Positions 7,607 to 16,397 of a stretch of DNA of 64,000 nt are shown in pieces. This stretch comes from Cupriavidus taiwanensis. GTDB taxonomy: Bacteria; Pseudomonadota; Gammaproteobacteria; Burkholderiales; Burkholderiaceae. How positions within the stretch are numbered: position 1 is the first letter of the stretch; every line of letters begins with the position of its first letter. The stretch covers positions 622,574-686,573 of the forward strand of contig NZ_LT976854.1 in the NCBI RefSeq assembly GCF_900249755.1. Reading direction: 5' to 3'. Made by a program: the position numbers and the translations under genes. The notes beneath the pieces are model-generated. The model worked only from the letters and a program-made list of their open reading frames with translations. It was not told the origin of the DNA and did no database searches.

Positions 7607-8772
7607 TCGACTGGGAGCCATCGTTGCGGGGCAGCATCGCCATCGCCGGCAGCGCCACCGCGGGCATTGGCGATGCCGGAGGCCAGACCGACCTCGAGAT
7701 TACCTCTCGCGCCGTGCACGCCGCCGTGGAAGATGCCGGGCTGACGATGCCGGAGATCGACGGGCTGATGAGCGCGAGCCTGGCTTCGTCGATGTGGGTG
7801 GTGAAGCTGGCCGAGTACCTCAACCTCAGGCCGTCCTTCTCGGACAGCACGCAGATAGGCGGCGCGTCGTTCGTCGGTCATCTGCTGACGGCGGCCGCCG
7901 CGATCCGGGCGGGACTGTGTCGCAACATCGTGATCGCGTACGGTGCCACGCCGCGGGGCGGGAACAGCGTTTCGGCGACCTCGCCCGCCCGCGCGCGGCT
8001 GGACCCGTATCCGTTCGAGGATCCGTTCCAGCCTTTCAATCCGCCGACCAGCTATGCGCTGGCCGCGATGCGGCACATGCACGTGTACGGCACCACGCGC
8101 GAGCAGCTCGCGGAGGTTGCGGTGTCGGCGCGCCAATGGGCCCGGCTGAATCCGGAAGCGTTCCGGCGCGAGCCCCTGACGATCGATGAGGTCTTGCATG
8201 CCAGGCCGGTGTCGTCGCCGTTCACGGTGCGCGACTGCTGCCTGGTGACGGATGGCGCGGGCGCCGTCGTGGTGACCAGTGCGGAACGCGCCGGCGCGCT
8301 CAGGCGCCAGCCCGTCTACGTGCTGGGGACCGCGACTTCGCATCACCATCGCCAGATCTCGTCCATGGACGACCTTACCGTGACCGACGCGCGCATCAGC
8401 GGGGCGCTGGCACTGAAGCGCGCCAAAGCCAGTCTCGCCGAGATCGACCTGGTCCAGCTCTACGACGCGTTCACGATCAATCCCATCCTGTTCCTCGAGG
8501 ACCTAGGCTTCTGCGAAAAAGGGGAAGGCGGCCGCTTTGTCCAGGATGGCCGCATCGCCCCTGGCGGTGCGCTGCCGGTCAACACCAATGGCGGCGGCCT
8601 GTCCTGCGTGCACCCCGGCATGTACAGCATGTTCGGCCTGGTGGAGGCCGTGCGCCAGCTGCGTAGCGAGTGCGGCGAGCGCCAGGTCGCGCGCGCGCGG
8701 ACCTGCCTGGTCCATGGAAACGGCGGTGTGCTGAGCGCACAAGCCACAACTATCCTTTCAACCGAGAGATAA
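7603..8772 (+). CDS. Thiolase-fold enzyme without obvious nucleophilic Cys (SCP-x/Ltp2-like)
   Basis: 389 residues with the thiolase double fold of the SCP-x/lipid-transfer type. Where a normal thiolase has its reactive Cys (a CxxG/CSSG helix start near residue 90), this protein reads QIGGASFVGHLL. It keeps LYDAFTI, the NTNGGGLSCVHPG histidine loop and a C-terminal HGNGG. Loss of the Cys together with a DUF35 partner is known from Ltp2-type retro-aldolases, which cleave hydroxyacyl-CoA side chains; ordinary thiolysis is the alternative. Lies between DUF35 and SDR genes in a tight operon. Confidence 0.8.
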   Translation: MIDWEPSLRGSIAIAGSATAGIGDAGGQTDLEITSRAVHAAVEDAGLTMPEIDGLMSASLASSMWVVKLAEYLNLRPSFSDSTQIGGASFVGHLLTAAAAIRAGLCRNIVIAYGATPRGGNSVSATSPARARLDPYPFEDPFQPFNPPTSYALAAMRHMHVYGTTREQLAEVAVSARQWARLNPEAFRREPLTIDEVLHARPVSSPFTVRDCCLVTDGAGAVVVTSAERAGALRRQPVYVLGTATSHHHRQISSMDDLTVTDARISGALALKRAKASLAEIDLVQLYDAFTINPILFLEDLGFCEKGEGGRFVQDGRIAPGGALPVNTNGGGLSCVHPGMYSMFGLVEAVRQLRSECGERQVARARTCLVHGNGGVLSAQATTILSTER

Positions 8773-8776
8773 GCGA

Positions 8777-9682
8777 ATGCTGAACGGTAAAGTCGTCGTG
8801 GTAACGGGCGCGGGTAACGGTATCGGCCGTGCCGCGGCCATCGAGCTGGCGCGCCAGGGCGCGGCGGTGGTGGTCAATGACCTCAGTGTCTCGCTCGATG
8901 GGCACGAGGCCGGGGCGGACGCCGCTTCGGCCGTGGTCGAAGAGATCGTGCGGGCCGGCGGCAAAGCGGTGGCAAACGGCGACTCGGTGGCCGACTACGC
9001 CGGCGCGCAGCGCATGATCGACGCGGCGGTGCGGAACTTCGGACGCATCGACGCGGTGGTCAACAACGCCGGGATCGTGCGCGACAAGATGTTCCACAAG
9101 CTGACGCCGGAGGATTTCGACGCGGTCGTGAAGGTGCATCTGTACGGCACCTTCAACGTGAGCCACGCCGCGGCACAGCACTTCAAGGACCAGTCCGGCG
9201 GCAGCCTGATCCACATGACGTCGAATTCCGCGGTCATCGGCAACCGCGGCCAGGCCAATTATTGCGCCGCCAAGCTGGGCATCGTCGGTCTTTCCAAGGC
9301 GATCGCGCTGGACATGCAGCGCTTCAATGTCCGTTCGAACTGCATCGCGCCGCTCGCCTGGAGCCGGATGACCGAGACGATTCCGGCGAAGACGGCCGAG
9401 CAGGCGCGCCATATCGAAAAGATCCGCCGCATGGGGCCGGAAACCATAGCGCCGCTGATTGCCTATCTGGCGTCGGACGAATCGGCCAGCGTGTCGGGCC
9501 AGGTCTTTGCGATCCGCCTCAACGAGATCTTCCTGATGAGCCAGTCGCGCCCGGCGAAATCGGTCCACCGTTCCGACGGCTGGACCCCGCAGGCGATTGC
9601 CAGCCACGGCATGCCGGCGCTGCGCCAGTCCTTCATGCCGCTCGATACCTCCGCAGAAGTGTTCGCGTGGGACCCGGTGTAA
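8777..9682 (+). CDS. SDR family oxidoreductase (3-hydroxyacyl-CoA dehydrogenase, MFE-2 type)
   Basis: 301 residues. NAD(P)-binding TGAGNGIGRAAA lies near residues 12-23, NNAG near 95, and the catalytic Ser / Tyr-x3-Lys as SNSAVIGNRGQANYCAAK near 155-172. It is longer than a plain SDR (about 250) because of a C-terminal tail of some 50 residues, as in the dehydrogenase half of peroxisomal MFE-2. The next gene encodes a hydratase-2, the other half of MFE-2. Expected role: oxidation of a hydroxyacyl-CoA formed in side-chain beta-oxidation. Confidence 0.85.
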   Translation: MLNGKVVVVTGAGNGIGRAAAIELARQGAAVVVNDLSVSLDGHEAGADAASAVVEEIVRAGGKAVANGDSVADYAGAQRMIDAAVRNFGRIDAVVNNAGIVRDKMFHKLTPEDFDAVVKVHLYGTFNVSHAAAQHFKDQSGGSLIHMTSNSAVIGNRGQANYCAAKLGIVGLSKAIALDMQRFNVRSNCIAPLAWSRMTETIPAKTAEQARHIEKIRRMGPETIAPLIAYLASDESASVSGQVFAIRLNEIFLMSQSRPAKSVHRSDGWTPQAIASHGMPALRQSFMPLDTSAEVFAWDPV

Positions 9683-9689
9683 GCGTGCC

Positions 9690-10583
9690 ATGGCGATCGA
9701 TTACCACCGGCTCAGGTCAGCCGCGTTCGCGCCGCTGCGCCACGCCTACGGCCCGGATGACTGCATTCTTTACGCGCTGGGCGTGGGCGCCGGGCTGAGC
9801 GAGGACCCCGCGATCGGCGACGAGGTCGAGTACCTGTATGAGGAAAGACTGAAGGCGCTGCCGTCGATGGCCGCCGTGATTGCGTACCCGGGCTTCTGGA
9901 TGCGCGACGCGGTGCACGGCATCGACTGGCGGCGGGTCGTGAATGGCGAGATGCGCATGACGCTGTTTCGGCAGCTCGCGGTTAGCGGCGACGTCATCGG
10001 TCACAGCCGCGTGGCGCGCGTGACGGACAAGGGGCCGCGTGGCGGCGCGCTGGTCGTGACCGAGCGGTCCATCGTCGACGCGGCCACCGGGCAACCGGTC
10101 GCGCGCGTGGACCAGGTCAATCTCTGCCGCGGCGACGGCGGCTATTCGGCGGGAGACGCCGCGCAGTCGGACGAGGCCTTGCCGCCGATTCCGCGCGCCC
10201 CGGAACGTAGCCCCGACGACATCCTGGTGCTTCCCGTCAGCAGGAACCAGGCGGCCATCTACCGGCTCACCGGCGACCGGAATCCGCTGCATATCGATCC
10301 GCAGAGCGCGAAGCTGGCCGGCTTGGATGCGCCGATCCTGCATGGCGCATCGATGGCCGGGCTGGCAGCCAGGGCGGTGATGCGGACGCCGCCGTCCGCG
10401 CACGCCTGGGTTGGCGGGATCGATATCCGCTTTACCGGGATGGCGTATCCGGGGCGCGCCGTTGCCGTTGAACTGTGGCGCTCGCCGGAAGCGACCAGCT
10501 TCCGTTGCGTCGAGGCTGACAGTCACAGAGAGCTGGCGTTCGGCGTTGCCGCGTGGCAATCCGCCGGTTCCATGGAGGCATGA
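9690..10583 (+). CDS. MaoC-like (R)-enoyl-CoA hydratase (hydratase 2)
   Basis: 297 residues, a double hot-dog protein. The C-terminal half carries the hydratase-2 motif TGDRNPLHIDP with the Asp/His catalytic pair (near residues 193-203), then LHGASMAG. The N-terminal half (from the chosen ATG to about residue 150) is the substrate-binding hot-dog without that motif. It starts 7 bp after the SDR stop. Together the pair matches the two halves of an MFE-2 enzyme: hydration of a trans-2-enoyl-CoA to the 3R-hydroxyacyl-CoA, then oxidation. Confidence 0.87.
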   Translation: MAIDYHRLRSAAFAPLRHAYGPDDCILYALGVGAGLSEDPAIGDEVEYLYEERLKALPSMAAVIAYPGFWMRDAVHGIDWRRVVNGEMRMTLFRQLAVSGDVIGHSRVARVTDKGPRGGALVVTERSIVDAATGQPVARVDQVNLCRGDGGYSAGDAAQSDEALPPIPRAPERSPDDILVLPVSRNQAAIYRLTGDRNPLHIDPQSAKLAGLDAPILHGASMAGLAARAVMRTPPSAHAWVGGIDIRFTGMAYPGRAVAVELWRSPEATSFRCVEADSHRELAFGVAAWQSAGSMEA

Positions 10584-10586
10584 GGC

Positions 10587-11264
10587 ATGCAGGACAAGCT
10601 GATCGCATCGGCGGCTGAGGCAGTGGCGGACATACGCTCCGGAGCGTCGATATTCGTGGGCGGGTTCGGTGGATCGGGCATCCCGGCGCAGTTGCTTGCT
10701 GCATTGCTCGAGTGCAGCAGCGCGACCGAACTTACGCTCGTCAACAACAACGCCGGTGCGGGGGACGCCAGTTTCCTGGCACTGGTGCGTGGCGGGCGGG
10801 TGCGGCGCATCGTCTGCTCTTACCCGCGCATGCCGGGCTCGGAAGTCCTTCGCGACCTCGTGCTGGCCGGAAGGCTGCAGGTGGAGGTGATGCCGCAAGG
10901 CACGCTGGTCGAGCGCATCCGCGCCGCCGGGGCCGGGCTGGGGCCCTTCTTTACGCCGACCGGCTATGGAACGCCGTTCGCATCGGGCAAGGAATGCCGA
11001 GTCATCGACGGCAAGGGGTACGTGCTGGAGCAGCCGCTCCATGCCGACTACGCCTTCGTCAATGCGTCGCGAGCCGACAGGCTGGGCAATCTCGAGTACC
11101 GCTACGCCCAGCGCAACTTCGGCCCGGTCATGTGCACGGCGGCAACGATCACGATCGTCGAGGCAGACGTCATCGCGGAAACCGGCTCGCTCGATCCGTG
11201 CCACATCGTGACGCCCAGTGTCTTTGTCAGCCGCGTCGTCAGGAGGGAACCATGCGCCATCTGA
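10587..11264 (+). CDS. CoA-transferase family I, subunit A
   Basis: 225 residues, as usual for the alpha subunit of 3-oxoacid/acyl CoA-transferases. The glycine-rich FVGGFGGSGIPAQLL near residues 25-40, VNNNAGAG and FTPTGYGTPFASGKE are family landmarks. It transfers CoA from a donor such as succinyl- or acetyl-CoA to a carboxylic acid. Its 3' end overlaps the subunit B gene by 13 bp. In this setting it probably activates the acid brought in by the Bug receptors, or recycles CoA from a late intermediate. Confidence 0.9.
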   Translation: MQDKLIASAAEAVADIRSGASIFVGGFGGSGIPAQLLAALLECSSATELTLVNNNAGAGDASFLALVRGGRVRRIVCSYPRMPGSEVLRDLVLAGRLQVEVMPQGTLVERIRAAGAGLGPFFTPTGYGTPFASGKECRVIDGKGYVLEQPLHADYAFVNASRADRLGNLEYRYAQRNFGPVMCTAATITIVEADVIAETGSLDPCHIVTPSVFVSRVVRREPCAI

Positions 11265-11953
11265 CGCGACCTGACATTGCCCGCATGGTGGCGGCGGACT
11301 TTCCGCAGCATGCCGTGGTGAATCTCGGCATTGGCATGCCAACGCTCGTGACCGGGCATATTGCGCCGGGGCTGGGCATACACCTGCACAGCGAGAACGG
11401 CATTCTCGGCATGGCGCAGCGAGACCCGCAGGTGCCGCCGGACCCCGACCTGATCAATGCCAGCAAGGAGCACGTGGCGCTCCAGCCCGGCGCGTCGATT
11501 TGCGACCACGCCTTGTCCTTCACCATGATGCGCGGCGGCCACCTCGATATCACGGTGCTGGGCGCGTTCGAGGTCGCGGCCAACGGCGACATCGCCAACT
11601 GGGCGCTGGGCGAGGGCGATCCGCTGCCTTCCGTGGGCGGCGCGATGGACCTCGCGGTCGGCACGCCGACGGTGTGGGTGATGATGGAAACGCTGACACG
11701 TGCCGGCGCTTCGCGCCTGGTCAGCCACTGTTCGCTGCCGCTGACCGCGCAGGGGGTGGTCAGCCGGGTGTATTCAGAGATCGGCGTCTTCGACGTGGAA
11801 GACAACCACTTCGTCCCCCGGCGCCTGCTTGCCGGGATCGGGCTGGAATCCATGTCCCGCTGGGTGGGCGGACCGGTCGCGTGGCCGGCCGGCGGACCGG
11901 CGGTCATCGCGTTGCCACCGGACGGGCAGGGCGGCTCAGCACCGCGCCTTTGA
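11252..11953 (+). CDS. CoA-transferase family I, subunit B
   Basis: 233 residues. The catalytic glutamate lies in HSENGILGM near residue 49, and NLGIGMPTLV, GGHLDITVLGAFEV and the GGAMDLAVG segments follow the family. The ATG has an AGGAGG 5 nt upstream, inside the end of subunit A, so translation is coupled. Together A and B make the active heteromer. The substrate is unknown; the beta-ketoadipate and acetoacetate enzymes have the same architecture. Confidence 0.9.
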   Translation: MRHLTRPDIARMVAADFPQHAVVNLGIGMPTLVTGHIAPGLGIHLHSENGILGMAQRDPQVPPDPDLINASKEHVALQPGASICDHALSFTMMRGGHLDITVLGAFEVAANGDIANWALGEGDPLPSVGGAMDLAVGTPTVWVMMETLTRAGASRLVSHCSLPLTAQGVVSRVYSEIGVFDVEDNHFVPRRLLAGIGLESMSRWVGGPVAWPAGGPAVIALPPDGQGGSAPRL

Positions 11954-11969
11954 CATGGAACGGAATCCA

Positions 11970-13142
11970 ATGAAACAAGATATCGTCGCGGAAGCCACGG
12001 CATGGCTGCAGAAGGCACTGGCCGTGCTGCGGCAGGAGTTTCCCGCGCACGCCAACCCTGGCCAGCCGTGTCGCATCCGGTGGAATGCGCTGCTATGCGA
12101 GGCGGACCTGGTGGCATTGACCTGGCCCGAGGCACTGGGCGGGCGCGGCTTGCCGACGTCTGACCTGATCGCCTTTCACGAACTGTGCGCAAGGTTCGGC
12201 GCGCCGCAGCCCATCAACAGCATTGCGCATTCGATACTCGCGCCCACGCTGCTGAAATTCGGCACGGACGCACAGAAGGCAAAGTTTCTTCCCGGGATTC
12301 GCGCGGGCACCGAGATCTGGTGCCAGGGCTACTCCGAGCCGGGCTCGGGGTCCGACCTTGCCTCGGTCCGCACCCGTGCCGCCAGGATGGATGGCGGCTG
12401 GGTCGTGAACGGACACAAGATCTGGACCACGCAGGCGCACCTGGCGCGATGGTGCTTTGCGCTGGTTCGTACCGAAGCCGGAAGCGCGGGACACCGGGGG
12501 CTGAGCTTCATGCTGGTGGACATGCAGGCGCCAGGCGTTCGGGTCGAGCCGATCCGCCAGCTGACCGGCGAGGCCGACTACAACGAGGTGTTGTTCGAGG
12601 ACGTGCGGGTCCCGGACGGCCACATCGTGGGCGAGGTGGGCGAAGGCTGGCGCATTGCGATGGCCGCGGCGGAATTCGAGCGCGGCATCTATTTCCTGCC
12701 CCGCGTGGTGCAGCTCGAGCACGAACTGGAGCGGGCCAGGACACTGCTGGAGCAGGCGCAACTGAACGCCGCGGACGCCAGCGGCTATCGCCACCGGCTG
12801 CTCGAGGTCAGCGACAGCTGCCAGGTCATTCGCTGGCGTGTCGAACAGGTCGTCAGCCAGGTCGCAGCGGGAAAGACGCCGGGTACGGATGGCGCGATCC
12901 TCAAGCTGCTGTGGAGCGAAACGCGCCAGAAGGTGATCGAGCTCCAGCTCGACCTGCTTGGCGCGCGCGGCATGGTCGGACCTGAAGCGGGCGGCGCGTA
13001 CTGCGAAGACGCCGCGGTCGTCAGGGAATTCTTGTGGTCTCGCGCCGAGACAATCGTCGCCGGCACTTCCGAGATCCAGCGAAACATCATTGCGGAGCGC
13101 ATCCTGGGGCTTCCGAAGGACAAACATGGCAACGCAAACTGA
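11970..13142 (+). CDS. Acyl-CoA dehydrogenase, large subunit-like
   Basis: 390 residues with the full ACAD fold: N-terminal helices, QGYSEPGSGSDLASVRTRA (FAD/substrate loop) near 120-138, GHKIWTTQAH, and a C-terminal VAGTSEIQRNIIAERILGLP. In short-chain ACADs the base is the Glu of YEGTSEIQ; here that place reads IVAGTSEIQ, so the base must come from elsewhere, as in several FadE proteins. It overlaps the next ACAD gene by 17 bp. The pairing suggests a mixed enzyme. An in-frame ATG 15 bp upstream is possible. Confidence 0.88.
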   Translation: MKQDIVAEATAWLQKALAVLRQEFPAHANPGQPCRIRWNALLCEADLVALTWPEALGGRGLPTSDLIAFHELCARFGAPQPINSIAHSILAPTLLKFGTDAQKAKFLPGIRAGTEIWCQGYSEPGSGSDLASVRTRAARMDGGWVVNGHKIWTTQAHLARWCFALVRTEAGSAGHRGLSFMLVDMQAPGVRVEPIRQLTGEADYNEVLFEDVRVPDGHIVGEVGEGWRIAMAAAEFERGIYFLPRVVQLEHELERARTLLEQAQLNAADASGYRHRLLEVSDSCQVIRWRVEQVVSQVAAGKTPGTDGAILKLLWSETRQKVIELQLDLLGARGMVGPEAGGAYCEDAAVVREFLWSRAETIVAGTSEIQRNIIAERILGLPKDKHGNAN

Positions 13143-14136
13143 AGCGGAAGACATGCTGCCGGCGTCGTTCGGCAGACTGATGCGCGAGCAGCATCCGCTG
13201 GCCGATGCGCGCCGCGGCGATACGCTGGATGAACCGCGGCACTACGCAAAATGGGCAAGCCTCGATCAAGGGGGCTGGCTCGAACTGGCGGACGTCGAGG
13301 CCGAACCCGGGACGCATTACCCGCTTGCGCTGGGCGAAATGATGGGGCGGTCGCTGCTCAACCTGCCGCTGGCGTTTTCCGCCTATGTCCTGCATCCGCT
13401 GTGCCAGCAGGTTCCCGAACTGCTGGGCGCGGGCACCGTGTTGCCATGGCAGCGGCATCCCGGCGTTGGCCGCGTGGAGCAAGCGGAGCCGGAGGACGAC
13501 GCGCGTTTCATTGATTTCCATGGGCGGCGCGCGTGCTATTACCGGCTTGCGCCCGCCGGGGAGCGCGACGGTAGCTGGCAAATCCAGCGTTATGACGGCA
13601 CCGATGTCGACGTTGTCGCGGGCATGGACGTGTGCGGAGCGCTCGGATGCCTGCCTGCCGGCAGTGCGGCGGCGCAAGCCGGCTTTTCGCTGCCGTGGGC
13701 CAGCATGCAGCCGTTGTTGCGCAGGTACCTGGCGGTGGAGCTGGCGCAGACACTCGGAGCGGCGGCTGCCGCGCTGGACATGGCGGTCAGCTACGCCACC
13801 GAGCGCCGCCAGTTCGGCAAGCCGATCGGCCAGTACCAGGCCATCAAGCATGCGCTGGCCAATGCCTGGGTAGCACTGGACAACGGGCGCTATGCGGTCC
13901 GGGCCTTGCTGGGGGAGGGCGCGGCGCCTGACGTGGCTGGCATCGCAACCCGGCTGGTGGTCGCGGCCGCGACGCAGGCGACAAAGCTGGCGATCCAGGT
14001 CCACGGCGGCATAGGCTTTGCCTGGGAGCACGACGCGCATCTGTTCCTGAAGCGCGTCTATCACAAGCGCTTGGAGGTGCAGCGTCTGGCGAGATTGCTG
14101 GATACGTACCAGCATCCCGTCCGGATCGCAGCGTAG
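13126..14136 (+). CDS. Acyl-CoA dehydrogenase, divergent partner subunit
   Basis: 336 residues, shorter than a normal ACAD (about 380). The N-terminal and middle parts are weakly conserved (the usual EPxxGSD loop is not seen), while the C-terminal domain is typical: SYATERRQFGKPIGQYQAIKH near 222-242, then IQVHGGIGFAWEHDAHLFLKR. This pattern, next to a full ACAD, is like the alpha2-beta2 dehydrogenases that act on CoA-bound steroid side chains, where one subunit has lost part of the active site. It overlaps the upstream ACAD gene by 17 bp. Confidence 0.85.
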   Translation: MATQTEAEDMLPASFGRLMREQHPLADARRGDTLDEPRHYAKWASLDQGGWLELADVEAEPGTHYPLALGEMMGRSLLNLPLAFSAYVLHPLCQQVPELLGAGTVLPWQRHPGVGRVEQAEPEDDARFIDFHGRRACYYRLAPAGERDGSWQIQRYDGTDVDVVAGMDVCGALGCLPAGSAAAQAGFSLPWASMQPLLRRYLAVELAQTLGAAAAALDMAVSYATERRQFGKPIGQYQAIKHALANAWVALDNGRYAVRALLGEGAAPDVAGIATRLVVAAATQATKLAIQVHGGIGFAWEHDAHLFLKRVYHKRLEVQRLARLLDTYQHPVRIAA

Positions 14137-14238
14137 CGCGAAGCGGCCACGCTGCGGCCCCTGCGAACCGCTCGCAGCCGCGCGGATATATTCCAAAGCA
14201 CGATAATTCTATGAACACAATTCGCTTGTTGGCATGAG

Positions 14239-14253
14239 TGTTCGGGCCGAACA
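14239..14253. promoter_or_regulatory. Palindrome upstream of third Bug gene
   Basis: TGTTCGG G CCGAACA: two exact 7-bp arms around one base, 28 bp before the Bug start. It lies in the 144-bp gap that follows the ACAD pair, an AT-rich stretch suited to an internal promoter. It may be an operator for one of the LysR proteins or a 5' hairpin; the sequence does not decide. Confidence 0.4.
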
Positions 14254-14280
14254 TGGCGGCTATCAGACAAGGAGACAGAG

Positions 14281-15234
14281 ATGAAGGCCCTGATTGCCGC
14301 CCTGGTGACCGCAACGATGATTGCGCCCGCCGCCTTCGCGCAAGGCGATTCTTATCCCAGCCGGCCGGTCAAGCTGGTGGTGCCGTTTACCGCCGGGAGC
14401 GCCTCGGACACGGCGGCCCGCATCATTGCCGAAGAGGTGCGCACCTCGCTGGGCACCATCGTCGTCGACAACCGGCCAGGTGCCAACGGCATCATCGGCG
14501 CGAGCTATGTGGCGAAGTCGCCGGCAGACGGCTACACGCTGTTGCTGACCAGCAGCTCGACCCATTCCGGCATCGAGGCGCTGTACAAGCGCCCCGGCTA
14601 CGATCCGATCAAGGACTTCGTCCACATCTCCCGCATTGCCACCATTCCGATGGTGCTGGTGACGCGCCCAGACGCGCCCTACAAGTCGGCCCGCGACATG
14701 GCAGCGCATGCGCAGAAGAGCCGCTTGCGCTATGGCTACGGCAGCGGATCGGCGCAAATCGCCGCGGCAACGTTCTCGCAGCTGGCCAACGTGCCTGCCG
14801 ATGCGATTCCGTACAAGAGCCAGCCTCCGGCGGTGACCGACCTGCTCGGCAGCCAGATCGACTTCATGGTCGCGGACACGTCGGTGGTGATGGGCTTCCT
14901 GCATGGCGGGAAGCTGAACGGGCTGGCGATTACCAGCCCGAAGCGCCTGCCCGAGTTGCCGAACGTGCCGACCATGGCCGAAGCCGGCTACCCGCAGTTC
15001 GACCTGGTGGTGTGGGTCGGACTGGCGGCCCCGGCCGGAACGCCTGCGCCCATCGTGGCGCGCTGGAACCAGGCGGTGAACGAGGCGATCGCCCGCCCCG
15101 CCGTCGTCGACAAGCTGGGCAAGCTTGGCATGGTCGCCGCCCCGGCTAGCACCCGGGAGTTCGCGGCATTCACGGTGGCACAACGCGGCATCTGGACTTC
15201 CCGGGCGTCGAAGGCCGGTGTGGAGCAGCAATGA
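14281..15234 (+). CDS. Bug-type tripartite tricarboxylate receptor
   Basis: 317 residues: signal peptide 1-20 (ending AAFAQG), YPSRPVKLVVPF, a GSASDTAARI loop in place of the GG-x-TD loop of the first two Bugs, NRPGANGIIGASYVA and DGYTLLLT. The altered loop suggests a different ligand from the 5.2 and 6.3 kb receptors. GGAGACAG precedes the ATG. The stop overlaps the CoA-transferase start by 4 bp (ATGA), so receptor and enzyme are co-translated. Confidence 0.92.
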   Translation: MKALIAALVTATMIAPAAFAQGDSYPSRPVKLVVPFTAGSASDTAARIIAEEVRTSLGTIVVDNRPGANGIIGASYVAKSPADGYTLLLTSSSTHSGIEALYKRPGYDPIKDFVHISRIATIPMVLVTRPDAPYKSARDMAAHAQKSRLRYGYGSGSAQIAAATFSQLANVPADAIPYKSQPPAVTDLLGSQIDFMVADTSVVMGFLHGGKLNGLAITSPKRLPELPNVPTMAEAGYPQFDLVVWVGLAAPAGTPAPIVARWNQAVNEAIARPAVVDKLGKLGMVAAPASTREFAAFTVAQRGIWTSRASKAGVEQQ

Positions 15235-16397
15235 CGAACCAGGCAGCACAGGTTGCGGCACAGGTCGCGGGTCCGTTGGCCGGGGTGCGGGTGCTGGACC
15301 TGACCTCGGTCATCATGGGGCCGGTCTGCACGCAGATCCTCGCCGACTACGGCGCCACCGTGGTCAAGGTCGAACCGCCGGAGGGCGACGTCATGCGCCA
15401 TGCCGGCAGCAAGCGTGCGCCGGGGTTGGGCTCGATGTTCCTGCACGCCAACCAGGGCAAGCAATCGGTCATGCTCGACCTGAAGCGCGAGGCGGATATC
15501 GCCACGCTCAGGCAGATGCTGCCGGATTTCGACGTGCTGGTGCACAACGTGCGGCCGCAGGCGATGCGGCGCCTTGGCCTGGACGACGAAGCGGTGCGCA
15601 AGCTGAACCCGGGCATGGTGTATGTCGAATTGTCGGGCTATGCCGACGGCGGTCCGATGCGCGGACGCGCCGCCTATGACGACGTGATCCAGGCCGAGGC
15701 CGGCCTGGCGGACCTGTTCGCCCGGCAGACCGGCGGCGCGCCGCAATACGTGCCGACGCTGATCGCCGACCGCGTGACCGGCCTGACCGCCGCGCACGCC
15801 ACCATTGCCGCGCTCTACAGCCGGCAGCGCAGCGGACGCGGCGATACCCTCCGCGTTTCCATGTTCGAGACCATGGCCGCGTTCGTTCTGGGCGACCACC
15901 TGGGCGGCGCTTCCTTCGAACCGGCAGCCGGCCCGATGGGCTACAGCCGCCTGCTTACCCCGCACCGGAAACCCTACCAGACCAGCGACGGCTACATCGC
16001 CGCGGTGGTCTACAACGACAAGCACTGGCGCGCGTTTTTCGAGGCCATCGGCGAAATCCGCAGGTTTGAGGCCGACCCGAGATTCCAGACGGCCGCCGCC
16101 CGTGCGGACAACTACGACGCCATCTACGGCTACCTGGCCGAAGTCATGGCAACACGCACCACGCAAGAGTGGGTGGACTTGCTGGAAGGCGCGGATATTC
16201 CCCACGCCCGCGTCAATCGTGTCGAGGACCTGCTGGATGACGCCCAGCTCAGGGCCGTCGGGTTCTTCGATGAACGCGATTTTGGCGATGCCGGGCAACG
16301 CCGTATTGCGGCGCGCTTCCGCTCGCCGGCAGCCGCGCATGACTTTCCGACACCCGCCCCGACGCTGGGCCGCGGGACAACGAACACTGGACAATGA
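15231..16397 (+). CDS. CaiB/BaiF family (class III) CoA-transferase
   Basis: 388 residues, usual length. GVRVLDLTSVIMGPVCTQILADYGATVVKVEPPEGD opens the protein; the catalytic Asp is predicted at about residue 180 in LIADRVTGLTAAHA, matching the family pattern Asp-x3-Gly. Such enzymes form interlocked dimers and move CoA between acids in the cytosol. It overlaps the Bug gene before it and the crotonase gene after it, each by 4 bp. This is the second way to activate an acid in the cluster, beside the two-subunit CoA-transferase. Confidence 0.92.
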   Translation: MTNQAAQVAAQVAGPLAGVRVLDLTSVIMGPVCTQILADYGATVVKVEPPEGDVMRHAGSKRAPGLGSMFLHANQGKQSVMLDLKREADIATLRQMLPDFDVLVHNVRPQAMRRLGLDDEAVRKLNPGMVYVELSGYADGGPMRGRAAYDDVIQAEAGLADLFARQTGGAPQYVPTLIADRVTGLTAAHATIAALYSRQRSGRGDTLRVSMFETMAAFVLGDHLGGASFEPAAGPMGYSRLLTPHRKPYQTSDGYIAAVVYNDKHWRAFFEAIGEIRRFEADPRFQTAAARADNYDAIYGYLAEVMATRTTQEWVDLLEGADIPHARVNRVEDLLDDAQLRAVGFFDERDFGDAGQRRIAARFRSPAAAHDFPTPAPTLGRGTTNTGQ

